From GCA-2794515 sp034436155 (GTDB taxonomy: Bacteria; Chloroflexota; Anaerolineae; Aggregatilineales; Phototrophicaceae): a stretch of DNA of 64,000 nucleotides. The stretch's first letter is position 1, and each line of letters begins with the position of its first letter. This document shows, piece after piece, positions 10,101 to 18,979 of the stretch. Under the pieces are notes generated by a model. The model ran no database searches and was not told the origin of the DNA. It saw only the letters and a program-made list of their open reading frames with translations. The DNA lies in NCBI GenBank assembly GCA_034436155.1, contig DAOTVP010000069.1, forward strand, positions 3,721 to 67,720, in the 5' to 3' direction. The position numbers were made by a program, and so were the translations under genes.

Positions 10101-10731
10101 CGCGGCACCCGCTATCATCAACAACCCTGTCACCACGCTACAAGTGACCTTCAGCATCCCCGTCCAAAATGGCAATCCGCTCAACCCCGACCATGCCGAT
10201 AACCCAGCCAATTACATCCTGTTGGCAGAAGGGTCTGTCGCGGGCTTCCAAACCACAGGCGTAAATGCCTGTGTAACAGGCGTGGACGCGGGCGATACTG
10301 CCGTCACATTCACGGTTGCCTACAATGCAGGCACGAACACCGCAACGTTGACCATCACAGGGGCATCGCCCTTCCCACCGTTGACCGTTGGCAAATATAG
10401 CCTGATTGTATGCGGTAGCACCTCTATCGTCAGCATCGTTGGCAATATCCCGTTGAATAACGGCACGGATGTGCAATATTTCTTCGATATTGTGGATAGA
10501 ACCGTGAACCCCGTTGACCCTGTGAATCCCACCAACCCCGATACAACGGGCGCAGGCACAACCTTAACCCGTGAAGAAATCCTCGCCAAAGTGAGCGGAT
10601 TGCCCGCCACTGGTGAAACACCCCTGTGGGCAGATATGGCACGCATCGTCTTGGTGATGAGCGCGGTTATCGCCGTGATGATCGCTATATTGGGTGGTTG
10701 GATGGTCATCCGTCGCAAACAAACCCGTTAA
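7153..10731 (+). CDS. secreted ExeM/NucH-like endonuclease with LPxTG-type anchor
   Basis: This 1192-residue protein has a signal peptide (about residues 1-38), a beta-rich N-terminal domain, an Ig-like domain (about 245-350, opening PPTVTSTTPINGATGV), an OB-fold-like region (about 350-450, with GFFIQEED) and an endonuclease/exonuclease/phosphatase domain (about 630-960). Catalytic motifs visible in the last are ITVASYNVLNYF, FGLIEIQN, VVVNHFKSKGS, IIGDLNSY and YRTSDHDPVLVGL. This order is that of extracellular ExeM/NucH-type DNases. The C-terminus is LPATGE, a hydrophobic helix and a basic tail RRKQTR, a classic sortase-sorting signal. It probably degrades extracellular DNA while fixed to the cell surface. 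AAGGACAGG precedes the start; a terminator follows. Confidence 0.88.
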   Translation: MHLFFMQNKYRLSMIGIILLGIIVFSFTPSGLYVAQAQGTLPFSENFSTFTGAGFDTTPAAGQLDSDTWRITGMSEGDGTFGGTHTAGDFARGTSTGGITTGGTYAFNVGSGNIILGVQPTDPDFTPGTITLRIQNTTGSPITDLNVAYDIFYRNDQPRSNSLNFGHSTDDMTYTMVGALDFTTPLAADALGWQSVARSTTITGLNIPNGDFVYLQWRGNDAGGSGGRDEYGIDNVSVTLGTPTDTPPTVTSTTPINGATGVLVNSNITINFSEAVDISAGAFTLDCDTFTTTPALPATNITSIVLDPTGDMPNSTTCNVVVLAGNVTDRDGTADNMVANYTFSFTTEAAPTITYIHDVQGNGSASPITGSTVTVEAVVIGDFQGPAATELRGFFIQEEDADIDADPMTSEGLFVFCSTCPDVVNVGDIVRVTGSVSEFFNMTQITASTAGSVVVISTGNPLPSFSIIDLPVVGNINDFYEPLEGMLVRFNDTLTVSEYFELARYGQIVLYEGGRPYQFTHTNVPSVAGYTTHLDNLARRRIILDDLNNTQNAPLGTTEFIYHPQPGGFSTTNYFRGGDTISSLTGILHWSFAGLAGTDAWRIRPIPNYPITFASANPRPSAPSVTGDITVASYNVLNYFTTIDTTPSNNTGTCGPSGTMDCRGADSTAELTRQTDKLVTALQGLDADIFGLIEIQNTNDYSTLATLVASLNAVVGAGTYDYVRPLTPSDWVGTDAINNAFIYKTAVVQPIIVYVDTDPINNRPTLAVLFEVIDPLNPSIGQQFHVVVNHFKSKGSSAGLPGDTDQGDGQAQSNATRVAQANRLISWVNTTLVPNDPDVLIIGDLNSYKREDPITTLIGAGYTDLVELFGGANAYSYLFDGQLGYLDHALANASLLPYVTGATEWHINADEVPLFDYNDTIQDTGEASFERKPNANPLYQVNPYRTSDHDPVLVGLTFPPAPAPIVTSAIEIDGAGSVVSTNPAAPAIINNPVTTLQVTFSIPVQNGNPLNPDHADNPANYILLAEGSVAGFQTTGVNACVTGVDAGDTAVTFTVAYNAGTNTATLTITGASPFPPLTVGKYSLIVCGSTSIVSIVGNIPLNNGTDVQYFFDIVDRTVNPVDPVNPTNPDTTGAGTTLTREEILAKVSGLPATGETPLWADMARIVLVMSAVIAVMIAILGGWMVIRRKQTR

Positions 10732-10761
10732 AACCATACCCAATAACCCATTTTGAGTCGA

Positions 10762-10792
10762 AAATGGGCAGAGCATTCTGCCCATTTTTTTA
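10762..10792 (+). terminator. rho-independent terminator
   Basis: An 11-bp stem, AAATGGGCAGA (10762-10772) and TCTGCCCATTT (10777-10787), encloses the loop GCAT and runs into a T tract ending near 10791. It follows the nuclease stop by 30 bases. Confidence 0.88.
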
Positions 10793-10813
10793 TGCCTATC
10801 ATCCTGATGGATA

Positions 10814-10822
10814 TGCTATAAT
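10814..10822 (+). promoter_or_regulatory. extended -10 promoter for the glycosylphosphotransferase gene
   Basis: TATAAT at 10817-10822 is preceded by TGC, an extended -10 arrangement. No -35 box is clear. A start of transcription near 10829 would give a leader of about 30 bases before the ATG at 10862. Confidence 0.5.
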
Positions 10823-10861
10823 AATAGGCTTAATCGTCTTGATAGAATATTGTTGTCATTT

Positions 10862-12301
10862 ATGGAAAACCGAAAAAAGACCTCTTCATCTGAAATCAAA
10901 TGGCTCATGCCCCTCGTCGATGCGATTTTGGCATTGGCGGCATTCATGTTGGCATATTATGTACGCTATAACCTACAAATTTTACGCCCGGTATTCGAGC
11001 AAAACACTGCCCCATTCGATCCCTACATCCCGTATATGGGCGTGTTTGTGGTGTGGTTGTATATCGTGTATAACGGCAGTGGCTTGTATCAGACCGTGCG
11101 CGGGCGGGCGTGGATTCAAGAAGTATATGTGATTTTGAACGGCGCAACCAACGCCACGCTCATTATCATGGCGCTCAGTTTTGTGTTACAACCCTTCGTC
11201 TTTAGCCGTCTGATGTTGCTGTATGTGGCGGTCATCACCGTGATTTTGCTCTCATTCACGCGGGTTATCCAACGGGTGTTACGAGCATGGCTACGCGGGC
11301 GCGGGATTGGGATTGAGCGCGTATTGATTATCGGCATGGATGAAGTGGGGCAAGCCGTTTTACGCACCGTCTTGGCACGCAAAGATTTGGGATTATATCC
11401 TGTCGGGTATGTAGATGATGATCCATCGCGTGGGGAAGCCGATTTAGGGCGGGTGCGTGGGTTGGGCAAAATCGAAAATATCGCCCAAATCATCACCGAT
11501 CATCATGTGGATACCGTGATTATCACCCTACGCTGGCAAGAATATGAACGCATCAACCAAATTGTGCGCGATTGCCAAAATGCGGGCGTGGATGTGCGCG
11601 TTGTCCCCGATTTATTCCAGCTCAACCTCAAACAAGTCCAAGTCGAAAATTTAGACGGCATCCCGTTGTTGGGCGTTGGCGAAGAACCGCGCCTGAATGC
11701 CCGTGAACGCTTCCTCAAACGGTTCATTGATATTTCGCTTATCATCCTCGTCTCGCCGATTTTACTGTTGTTATTCGTGGTGATTGCGCTGGCGATACGC
11801 ATAGAGGGACCTGGGCCCATCTTTTATTCGGCGACTCGCGTGGGCGAGAATGGCAAAAAATTTAAGATGGTCAAATTCCGTAGCATGATCCCTGATGCCG
11901 ACAAATATCGCAAAGAGTTGGTCGAGACCAACGAACTCGATCCGCGCCACCCCAAAATTCGCAACGACCCGCGTATTACTCGTGTGGGGAAAATTATCCG
12001 CACCACCAGCCTCGATGAATTGCCAAACCTGATTAATGTGATTCGCGGGCAGATGAGCCTTGTCGGACCCAGACCGCCCACGCCCGATGAGGTGGAATTG
12101 TATGATGAATGGCACAAACAACGGCTCAAGACCATGCCCGGTATCACAGGCTTGTGGCAAGTGAGCGGGCGTAGCGAAGTGCCGTTTGATGAAATGTGCT
12201 TATTGGATATTTATTACATCGAAAATTGGTCTTTGGGATTAGACATTCAAATTTTGTTGATGACTATCCCGCGTGTGGTATTCAGACAAGGGGCATATTA
12301 A
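10862..12301 (+). CDS. undecaprenyl-phosphate sugar phosphotransferase (WcaJ/WbaP type)
   Basis: The 479-residue protein has an N-terminal block of four to five membrane helices, a nucleotide-binding-like middle domain (VLIIGMDEVGQAVL) and a C-terminal bacterial sugar transferase domain. The last is clear: KRFIDISLI, a re-entrant helix, then EGPGPIFYSATRVGENGKKF, KFRSM, TSLDELPNL, GQMSLVGPRPP and PGITGLWQVSGR. Such enzymes move a sugar-1-phosphate from a nucleotide sugar onto undecaprenyl phosphate at the inner membrane, the first step of exopolysaccharide or glycan assembly. I chose ATG 10862 over the TTG at 10850; neither has a strong ribosome binding site. A promoter lies just upstream. 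No other glycosyltransferase cluster is in the window, so the polymer cannot be named. Confidence 0.9.
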   Translation: MENRKKTSSSEIKWLMPLVDAILALAAFMLAYYVRYNLQILRPVFEQNTAPFDPYIPYMGVFVVWLYIVYNGSGLYQTVRGRAWIQEVYVILNGATNATLIIMALSFVLQPFVFSRLMLLYVAVITVILLSFTRVIQRVLRAWLRGRGIGIERVLIIGMDEVGQAVLRTVLARKDLGLYPVGYVDDDPSRGEADLGRVRGLGKIENIAQIITDHHVDTVIITLRWQEYERINQIVRDCQNAGVDVRVVPDLFQLNLKQVQVENLDGIPLLGVGEEPRLNARERFLKRFIDISLIILVSPILLLLFVVIALAIRIEGPGPIFYSATRVGENGKKFKMVKFRSMIPDADKYRKELVETNELDPRHPKIRNDPRITRVGKIIRTTSLDELPNLINVIRGQMSLVGPRPPTPDEVELYDEWHKQRLKTMPGITGLWQVSGRSEVPFDEMCLLDIYYIENWSLGLDIQILLMTIPRVVFRQGAY

Positions 12302-12370
12302 TATAGTTATTTAGTTATTTAGTTATTTAGGGTATTTATGACATCAACAGGTTATATTTTGGGGTTATAA

Positions 12371-12453
12371 GGGCGGATATACACTTCGTTAATCCGCCCT
12401 ACACGTATCACGGGTTGTACGGGACGATTAGCGCAAAGCGCGTATATCGTCCC
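12371..12453 (+). repeat. REPIN-like doublet 1
   Basis: Hairpin 1 (12371-12399) is GGGCGGAT-ATAC-inner-TA-ATCCGCCC; hairpin 2 (12421-12453) is GGGACGAT-TA-GCGC/GCGC-GTAT-ATCGTCCC, that is, the reverse-oriented form. It lies between two convergent genes. Confidence 0.8.
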
Positions 12454-12473
12454 TATTCCGCAAAAATGACAAA

Positions 12474-14867
12474 CTATTCAGCAGGCACTAACACGGCATC
12501 AATCACATGGATAACACCATTGACTGCTTCAATATCGGCGTCGACAACGGTCGCATCATTGACCATGACCACATCACCGTCTACGCTGAAGGTTAAAATG
12601 CCACCTTGCAGGCTTTCGACTTCGAGACCATCTTCAATATCGCCAGACATCACGGCATCTTCCAACACATGATAGCGCAACACTTCGCGCAGTAAGGCGG
12701 TGTTGAAATACGCTTCGCCTTGGCTCACACCGAGCGCATCGAACAACGCATCAAACGCATCGTTGGTAGGCGCGAACACGGTGAAGGGGAAGCCTTGATC
12801 GAGCAGACGTGTCGAATTGGTCAACACGATGACATCCACCAATGTCGAGAATCGTTCATCTGCCGCGGCGAGCGCCACAATCGAGCCTTCTTTGAGGTTG
12901 GCAAGGGCGGCTTCACGAGCTTCTGCCAGCGAAACAGACGGCGGTGTGAGGACGGTATCAATCACATGAACTACACCATTATCGGCAACGACATCGGCTG
13001 TGGTGACAGTGGCGACACCATTAATCTTGACGGCACCATCGGCGACCGAGAATTGCATGTATTCTCCCTGTAGTGATTGATACAGCAATCCATCAGTAAT
13101 ATCGGTAGACGCAACTTGGTCTTCGAGGATATGATAGCGCAACACGTCACGGAGCATATCCACGTTATCGCGCAGAGCCAAATCCAGACTGACACCCATA
13201 TCGGCTAAAACAGCTTCAAAGGCGGCGTTGGTGGGGGCGAATACGGTGAAGGGGAAGCCTGTACCCAGCAATCTGCCCTGACCAGTCGCCACAATCACGT
13301 CCGCCAAAATGCTAAAATCGGGGTTGGTGGCGGCGAGATAGGCAATCGAATCGACACGGGCAGAAGCCGCGAGTTCTTCACGGGCGGCGGTGCGGGTAGC
13401 GACCAACGGCGCAGTGAGGACGGCATCAATGGCATGAATCACGCCATTCAAAGCGGTAATATCGGTTTCAATCACATTGGCAACACCATTCAGAACCACG
13501 CCACCATCTTCGGTGATTTCGACCAAAATCAGGTCGCCATCGAGTGTGGGGACAGTTTGACCATCCAACGCCACCACATCTTCGGCGCGTGCAACGGTTG
13601 GCAAGACATGATAGGGCAACAAGGCGCTCACCAAATCAGGATTGAGCAAAACCTGTTCTTTCGAGACACCCAACGCCTCAAACGCGGCATTGAAAGCGCG
13701 GTTGGTGGGGGCAAATACGGTTGAGCCTGCGGGGATTGCGCCAGTTAAATCGGCGGCGACTAACAAATCGACAAGGGTGCTAAAGCGTTCATCACCCGCC
13801 AAACGACCCAACAACGAGCGTTCATTCACACCAGCTAAAGCCGCGGCTTTGGCTTGACCGAGTGTGTAAGAGGGCGGGACAAGTACGCCGTCAATCACAT
13901 GGACGACCACATTAAACCCAACCACATCGGCGGTGACAACATTCACGCTACCATTGAGGACAACACCGCCTTCTTCGGTTGTGCTGACGACAACACCTTC
14001 ACCCGTCAGGGTTTCGTATGTGCCAGCGACTAAACTAGCGGCAGGATATTCATCATCAAGAATGTGGTAACGCAACACCGTTTTGAGCAAGTCGGTGTTG
14101 GCAAGGGCTTCATCAGCCGTCACACCCAACGTGGCAAATAACGCTTCAAAGGCGGCATTGGTGGGGGCGAATACAGTGAAGGGGAAGCCATCGCGCAACA
14201 GACGCAGTTGATCGGCGGCGATGATGACATCAAATAAAATCGAGAGGTCGGCGTTATCGCGCACCAAGCCAATCACGCTATCGGCAGGTAAGGCATCAAT
14301 TTCGGCTTTGAATGCTTTCCATTCGGCGACAGCGGCTGTGATTTCTTCATCGAGTGCCGATGTGAAAATCACATCATCGACCACATGAATACGCCCATTG
14401 GAGGCACGCACATCACCTTCGATAACATCGGCAATATTCAAACGGACATTGCCACTATCGGTTACAGTGACGCGGATGCTGGTATCGGGCAACGCCGTCA
14501 AGACGACACCGCCATTATAAACGGCAATATCGGCTAATCTGAAAAAGCCCGTCAACACATGATAGCGCAACAAGTTGCTGGTGATTTCGGGATTTTCGAG
14601 GAAAAACGCCAAATCGACATCAAAATACAAGCCCAAACGAGTGAATGCTTCGTTATTGGGCGCGAGGAGCGTCAACCCTGGGATATCGGTGCGGGTCAGG
14701 GTTTCGGCGATGCTGGGGTCTGCCGCTTCGACCACAGATGCTAAGATGCTGAGGTCTTCACGGCTTTTCACCACGTCTAAAATGGTTGTCCCTTCTTGCG
14801 CCATGGCGGGCAATGTTGCCAACACAAAGAGCAAGACAGCTATTACTAGAGAGTATACTCTACGCAC
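12474..14867 (-). CDS. secreted protein with five fasciclin (FAS1) domains
   Basis: The 797-residue protein starts with a signal peptide ending PAMAQ (about residue 24) and contains five tandem FAS1 domains of about 140-160 residues. Each carries a version of the H1 motif FTVFAPTNAAFEAL and the H2 motif NGVIHVIDAVL. Domain 1 has the divergent LTLLAPNNEAF. FAS1 domains are cell-adhesion or matrix-binding modules. There is no C-terminal anchor, so the protein is probably released or held by binding. The start is a GTG with GGAGG seven bases upstream, and a good promoter lies at 14948-14977. Repeats 2, 4 and 5 are most alike, suggesting internal duplication. Confidence 0.92.
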   Translation of the reverse strand: MRRVYSLVIAVLLFVLATLPAMAQEGTTILDVVKSREDLSILASVVEAADPSIAETLTRTDIPGLTLLAPNNEAFTRLGLYFDVDLAFFLENPEITSNLLRYHVLTGFFRLADIAVYNGGVVLTALPDTSIRVTVTDSGNVRLNIADVIEGDVRASNGRIHVVDDVIFTSALDEEITAAVAEWKAFKAEIDALPADSVIGLVRDNADLSILFDVIIAADQLRLLRDGFPFTVFAPTNAAFEALFATLGVTADEALANTDLLKTVLRYHILDDEYPAASLVAGTYETLTGEGVVVSTTEEGGVVLNGSVNVVTADVVGFNVVVHVIDGVLVPPSYTLGQAKAAALAGVNERSLLGRLAGDERFSTLVDLLVAADLTGAIPAGSTVFAPTNRAFNAAFEALGVSKEQVLLNPDLVSALLPYHVLPTVARAEDVVALDGQTVPTLDGDLILVEITEDGGVVLNGVANVIETDITALNGVIHAIDAVLTAPLVATRTAAREELAASARVDSIAYLAATNPDFSILADVIVATGQGRLLGTGFPFTVFAPTNAAFEAVLADMGVSLDLALRDNVDMLRDVLRYHILEDQVASTDITDGLLYQSLQGEYMQFSVADGAVKINGVATVTTADVVADNGVVHVIDTVLTPPSVSLAEAREAALANLKEGSIVALAAADERFSTLVDVIVLTNSTRLLDQGFPFTVFAPTNDAFDALFDALGVSQGEAYFNTALLREVLRYHVLEDAVMSGDIEDGLEVESLQGGILTFSVDGDVVMVNDATVVDADIEAVNGVIHVIDAVLVPAE

Positions 14868-14947
14868 TTTTTTGCCTCCAATCGATCCACAAAAAAAAGT
14901 TATTTTGGCTCATTATTACAAGAGTCCAATTCCACACACTGAAATAC

Positions 14948-14977
14948 ATTATACCCAAAGATAGTAAAAATTAACAA
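14948..14977 (-). promoter_or_regulatory. sigma70-type promoter of the fasciclin gene
   Basis: On the minus strand TTGTTA (14977-14972) and TATAAT (14953-14948) are separated by 18 bases. The leader to the GTG at 14867 would be about 75 bases and contains the GGAGG ribosome binding site. Confidence 0.6.
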
Positions 14978-15051
14978 ATTGAAATGCAAGAAAAATGAGA
15001 AATTATGTAGAAAAGTGACTAAGTGACGAAATCTTAACCATCTTTGAGCCA

Positions 15052-15546
15052 TTATTGGTAATCATCTTGCATCGTTTGCTCATTGTCGGACATATTGGTT
15101 TGATCTATAGAGGCATCATCTTGGTGTAGATTTTGCCCACCCAACGTATAGACCAACACGCCAAAACATGCCATCGCATAACTGGCGACAATGCCGACAA
15201 TTTGCAACGGACCCAAAAAATTCTGATTGCTAAATTCACGCCCATGCGAGCCAAAACCGAGCGCATCGGCAAGGCTGAATAAGCCCGCCAATAACACGCC
15301 GGTCATGGCGAGGCGCGTGCCAATCAATTGCGTGAGGTTGGCGCTATCGTAGGCATAAAATGTATATTTGATGTAAATCAATGCGCCCGCAATAAACAAC
15401 ACAAATCCAAACATCAACACGATGAGTTGCAAAATGCCCAATCCGGGCGTTGGGTCTAGCCCCGTCACGCCAGGGAATAACCCCATCATCATCAAAATTG
15501 CGCCGAGTGTACCGATGGCGATCCCAATTTGTCCGACTCGTTCCAT
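15052..15546 (-). CDS. four-helix membrane protein of unknown function
   Basis: The 164-residue protein has four hydrophobic segments (about 7-25, 38-60, 80-100 and 112-135) and a polar acidic C-terminal tail rich in Gln, Asp and Asn. It is predicted to be an inner-membrane protein. No family motif is recognised. Its start lies four bases after the stop of the dipeptidase gene, so the two are probably cotranscribed. Nothing in the sequence points to a transported substrate or enzymatic activity. Confidence 0.7.
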   Translation of the reverse strand: MERVGQIGIAIGTLGAILMMMGLFPGVTGLDPTPGLGILQLIVLMFGFVLFIAGALIYIKYTFYAYDSANLTQLIGTRLAMTGVLLAGLFSLADALGFGSHGREFSNQNFLGPLQIVGIVASYAMACFGVLVYTLGGQNLHQDDASIDQTNMSDNEQTMQDDYQ

Positions 15547-15550
15547 GCGG

Positions 15551-16636
15551 TTATCCTCTTAAACTGGCTCGCAATTGGCGGAGCATATTTCCGCCCAAAA
15601 TATTGACCACATCGGCTTGCGAATATCCCCGCGCCTCCAGTGCATCTTTGAGCAACCATAAATCGGCAATCGTATTCAGTTCGTGCGGGGTGGCTTCTGC
15701 GCCAAATCCACCATCAAAATCCGTGCCGATACCAACATGCTCGGCGCTCCCAACCAATTGACAGACATAATCGATTGCCTCGACCACGCGATTCAGCGTG
15801 AGCGCCGATTTACCATCGGCGAGCGACCATGTATTCGATAAAAACAGGTTGTACGGCACAATGCCCATCACCCCGCCTCGTTCTGCCAAACGCCGAATCA
15901 TCATATCGCTCAGATGGCGATCGCTATTGCGAAAATGGCGCGGGTTGCTGTGGCTGGCGATAATCACCCCGTCATAACGGTCGAGCGCCTCTAAATACGA
16001 TTCTTCTGCCATGTGCGATACATCTAAAATGGCGTTGAAACTCATCATCACGTCTAATAATTCGTGTCCGAGCGCGGTTAATCTGCCCGGTTCGCCCGTG
16101 CCACCGCAATATTGGCTCGATCGCCACGCGGGTCCGACAATGCGTACCCCTTGCTCGTACCACCATTCAAATTGACGTGGTTCAACGATGGGATCGCCAT
16201 TTTCCATTAAAATCACCAACCCCTGCACCCGTTTCGTGACGGGGACATCATCGCCCCAGGTGGCGAGTACGGCATCTAAATCGGCTTGTGATTGTATCAG
16301 GCGCAGACGCGGTTCTTCATCTGCCAATTGTTTATACACATCCAGTTGTTTTTCGGCGAGGCGCATCGCCTCTTTGGGTGTGGTATACAAAACGGCATCG
16401 TTGCCAATAGCGGGCATTTTTCCACGCGGTTCGGTGAAAAGTGTGGCGAAAACCAGCGCCACCCGCCCGATAATCGCTTCGGGCAAGCCCAACATGGCGC
16501 GTCCGACCCGTGCGACAACGGGCGTATCATTTTCGGCGAGGCGTTTTTTGAGGGCGCTGGTGCGGTAATCGCGTCCATAACAAATCGTATTGAAAGCAAT
16601 ATCTTGATGTGCATCTACGATGAACATGGTGTGCAT
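15551..16636 (-). CDS. M19 membrane-dipeptidase family peptidase
   Basis: The 361-residue protein carries the binuclear zinc site of renal-dipeptidase-like enzymes: HxD in VDAHQDIAFNT (about residues 8-10), a bridging glutamate in VILMENGDPIV, histidines in DVSHMAEES and IASHSNPRHF, and the aspartate in VGIGTDFDGGFG. No signal peptide is present, so it is cytosolic. The family cleaves dipeptides, including those with D-residues, and is often involved in peptide salvage. Length fits the family. It is the first gene of a pair with the four-helix membrane protein. Confidence 0.9.
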   Translation of the reverse strand: MHTMFIVDAHQDIAFNTICYGRDYRTSALKKRLAENDTPVVARVGRAMLGLPEAIIGRVALVFATLFTEPRGKMPAIGNDAVLYTTPKEAMRLAEKQLDVYKQLADEEPRLRLIQSQADLDAVLATWGDDVPVTKRVQGLVILMENGDPIVEPRQFEWWYEQGVRIVGPAWRSSQYCGGTGEPGRLTALGHELLDVMMSFNAILDVSHMAEESYLEALDRYDGVIIASHSNPRHFRNSDRHLSDMMIRRLAERGGVMGIVPYNLFLSNTWSLADGKSALTLNRVVEAIDYVCQLVGSAEHVGIGTDFDGGFGAEATPHELNTIADLWLLKDALEARGYSQADVVNILGGNMLRQLRASLRG

Positions 16637-16824
16637 CTTTCTAAAAAAATAAATATGCCCCCATTATAGGCGATATGACTCAAAATAGCACGAAAAAAGC
16701 TATTTTCATCATGCCAATGTCATCTTGGTTTAATCTTGTTGAGCCATGATATACGAAGGAATCGTAAGACTTATCGAATATCACGCATCTATTATCCAAA
16801 ATAGTTATATGAGGGAAATAGGCT

Positions 16825-18516
16825 TTGGAAAATACACTCGATTCATCACCAAGTACATCCACACCACAAAAAGCATTATGGCGTGTTCATGCTGGGATAG
16901 GCATCTTCATTGGCACATTGTTCATCCTGCCTGTTATCACCATATCGGCATTAGCCGATAATCTGCTCGGATTGCCATTCGTGCCGTATGACGTATTCAG
17001 TTTTGTGCGCGATTTGTTGCCCGGTGCCGTGTTGACCTTCGGCATAGATAGCATGGTCAGCGTGATTCGTTTATTCGGTATGGATACCGATACCACCGCC
17101 AAAATCGCCGAACAAGGTATGGCAATAGGCATGGTGGTGATTGCGGCGGCGATTGTGGGTGGTGTTGTCTATTTTGTCATTAACCGCCTCAAACGCGATG
17201 CCGTCACCGTTGGCGCATTAGCAGGTGTGGCTTTCGGCGTGGCGATGGCGCTCATCGTGGCGGGCAAAAATGTCACCGCAACCGCCAGTCCCATAGCGGG
17301 CTTATTGTGGGTGCTGGTATTGTTCACCCTGTGGGGTTTGGCGCTTGGCTGGGCGTATGCCCAATTACAAACCATCGGCGCACGCCCTATCATAGACGAA
17401 AACAGCATGGCATCGGCAGAACGGCGTAAATTTTTGGTGCAAATTGGTGGCGCAAGCGCCACACTGACCGTCATTGGCGCGGGATTGAGCGCATTTTTTC
17501 AACCCGAAGTGGATACATCGGATGCGTTTGAAGTCGCCACCACAGGCGAAACACTCGGCACACAACCCACATCTAACCAGACCGTGTTCGCCGAAAATTT
17601 ACAAATCCCCGCAGGCACACGCCCCGAAATCACCCCTCTGGATGAGCATTACCGCATTGACATTAGCGCCCGCCCACCTGTGATTGATGCCGAGACCGAT
17701 CGGCTCAAGGTACATGGCATGGTCGAAACCCCACTCGAAATCAGCCTGACCGACTTGGTAAACGGATATGAACCCGTGAATCAATATGTCACGCTGTCGT
17801 GCATTTCAAATCAGATTGGGGGCGACCTCATCAGCACCACCATATGGACGGGCATCCCATTTCGTGTGTTGATGGAAGCGTGGAAAGTCAATCCATTGGC
17901 GCAATATGTCAAAATTTTGGGCGCAGATGGCTTCGATGAATGGGTCGATTTGAACATCGCCCGTACCGATGAGCGCGTGATGTTGGCGTATGCGTGGGAT
18001 GGTCAACCGCTCAAACAAAAACACGGCTTCCCGTTGCGGATTTACATCCCAGACCGCTACGGCATGAAACAACCCAAATGGATTACCGAGATGGAATTTG
18101 TGCGCGAATGGGGCGAAGGATATTGGGTGCGCCGTAATTGGTCAGAGCAAGCCCTTGTGCAAATCACATCGGTGGTGGATAGTGTCGCCCAAGAAGAGAT
18201 TTATCAACAAGACGGGGTGTATTATGTCCCCATCGGTGGCATAGCCTACTCTGGCGCGAAAGGCATTTCTGCGGTAGAAATACGGGTAGATGATGGCGAA
18301 TGGATGCCCGCCCAACTCAAGACCCCGTTATCCGATACAACATGGGTGATGTGGCGCTTCGATTGGGCATTCACACCCGGTCAACATACCTTCCGTGTAC
18401 GCGCAAAAGACCGCGCTGGCAGACCTCAAGTGGAGACCAACGCGCCCGTGCGTCCTGATGGAGCAACTGGTATTCACAGTCGTCGTGCAACCTTAGATGA
18501 ACCAACAGAGGGATAA
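16825..18516 (+). CDS. membrane-bound molybdopterin oxidoreductase, sulfite-oxidase family
   Basis: The 563-residue protein begins with about four membrane helices (residues 22-185) followed by a segment ERRKFLVQIGGASATLT near 199-215 that resembles a twin-arginine signal, then a fifth hydrophobic stretch. The catalytic domain (about 265-460) has the conserved YVTLSCISNQIGGDLIS, with Cys326 as probable Mo ligand, and the C-terminal part (about 465-555) is an Ig-like dimerisation domain (GAKGISAVEIRVDDGEW). The fold is that of sulfite oxidase/YedY-type enzymes; the substrate is unknown. Start is TTG with GAGGG nine bases upstream. The thioesterase follows after six bases. Confidence 0.87.
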   Translation: MENTLDSSPSTSTPQKALWRVHAGIGIFIGTLFILPVITISALADNLLGLPFVPYDVFSFVRDLLPGAVLTFGIDSMVSVIRLFGMDTDTTAKIAEQGMAIGMVVIAAAIVGGVVYFVINRLKRDAVTVGALAGVAFGVAMALIVAGKNVTATASPIAGLLWVLVLFTLWGLALGWAYAQLQTIGARPIIDENSMASAERRKFLVQIGGASATLTVIGAGLSAFFQPEVDTSDAFEVATTGETLGTQPTSNQTVFAENLQIPAGTRPEITPLDEHYRIDISARPPVIDAETDRLKVHGMVETPLEISLTDLVNGYEPVNQYVTLSCISNQIGGDLISTTIWTGIPFRVLMEAWKVNPLAQYVKILGADGFDEWVDLNIARTDERVMLAYAWDGQPLKQKHGFPLRIYIPDRYGMKQPKWITEMEFVREWGEGYWVRRNWSEQALVQITSVVDSVAQEEIYQQDGVYYVPIGGIAYSGAKGISAVEIRVDDGEWMPAQLKTPLSDTTWVMWRFDWAFTPGQHTFRVRAKDRAGRPQVETNAPVRPDGATGIHSRRATLDEPTEG

Positions 18517-18522
18517 ACACTC

Positions 18523-18975
18523 ATGAGCGATACCCATCCTAAACCCATTGGCGGAACAGATTTCATCACCAAAGCCCCACCCGATGGGTTTGGGATGCGC
18601 TTTCATGTGCATGAGAACGGGGTTATTTCTGGCAAAATCACCATCCGAATCGATAAACAAGGTCCGCCCGGTCATGTGCATGGCGGGGCGCTGATTGCCC
18701 TGCTCGATGAGGCGATGGGTGCCGCGGCGTGGTACGCGGGGCATCAAGCCGTTGCCGTACACCTCAGTTTCGACCTGAAAGCCACCGTGCCGTTGGATGT
18801 CGAAATCACCGTTTGGGGCGAAATCCAAAGCAAAGACGGACGAAAAATTTGGACGACCAGCCGTATCATTCTCCCCGATGGGCGAGTAGCGGTTGAGGGA
18901 CGCGGGTTATTTTTAGAAACACCCCAATTGTTTGAGGACATGGGCGATAACTACCCGTTCAAGCCGTTAGAATGA
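18523..18975 (+). CDS. PaaI-type hotdog thioesterase
   Basis: The 150-residue protein is a single hotdog domain. The motif GPPGHVHGGALIALLDEAMG (about residues 47-66) is the signature of the PaaI/4HBT acyl-CoA thioesterases, with the Asp of LLDEA as the probable catalytic acid. It should hydrolyse an acyl-CoA in the cytosol; the acyl group is not evident. It sits between the molybdoenzyme gene (six-base gap) and the HicA-like gene (four-base gap), so it likely shares a transcript with one or both, although a functional link is not obvious. Confidence 0.85.
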   Translation: MSDTHPKPIGGTDFITKAPPDGFGMRFHVHENGVISGKITIRIDKQGPPGHVHGGALIALLDEAMGAAAWYAGHQAVAVHLSFDLKATVPLDVEITVWGEIQSKDGRKIWTTSRIILPDGRVAVEGRGLFLETPQLFEDMGDNYPFKPLE

Positions 18976-18979
18976 TAAT

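Noticed and set aside
12474..14867. Fasciclin repeats as a sign of recent amplification
   Set aside because: The five domains are diverged outside the H1 and H2 motifs; this is the normal form of multi-FAS1 proteins.
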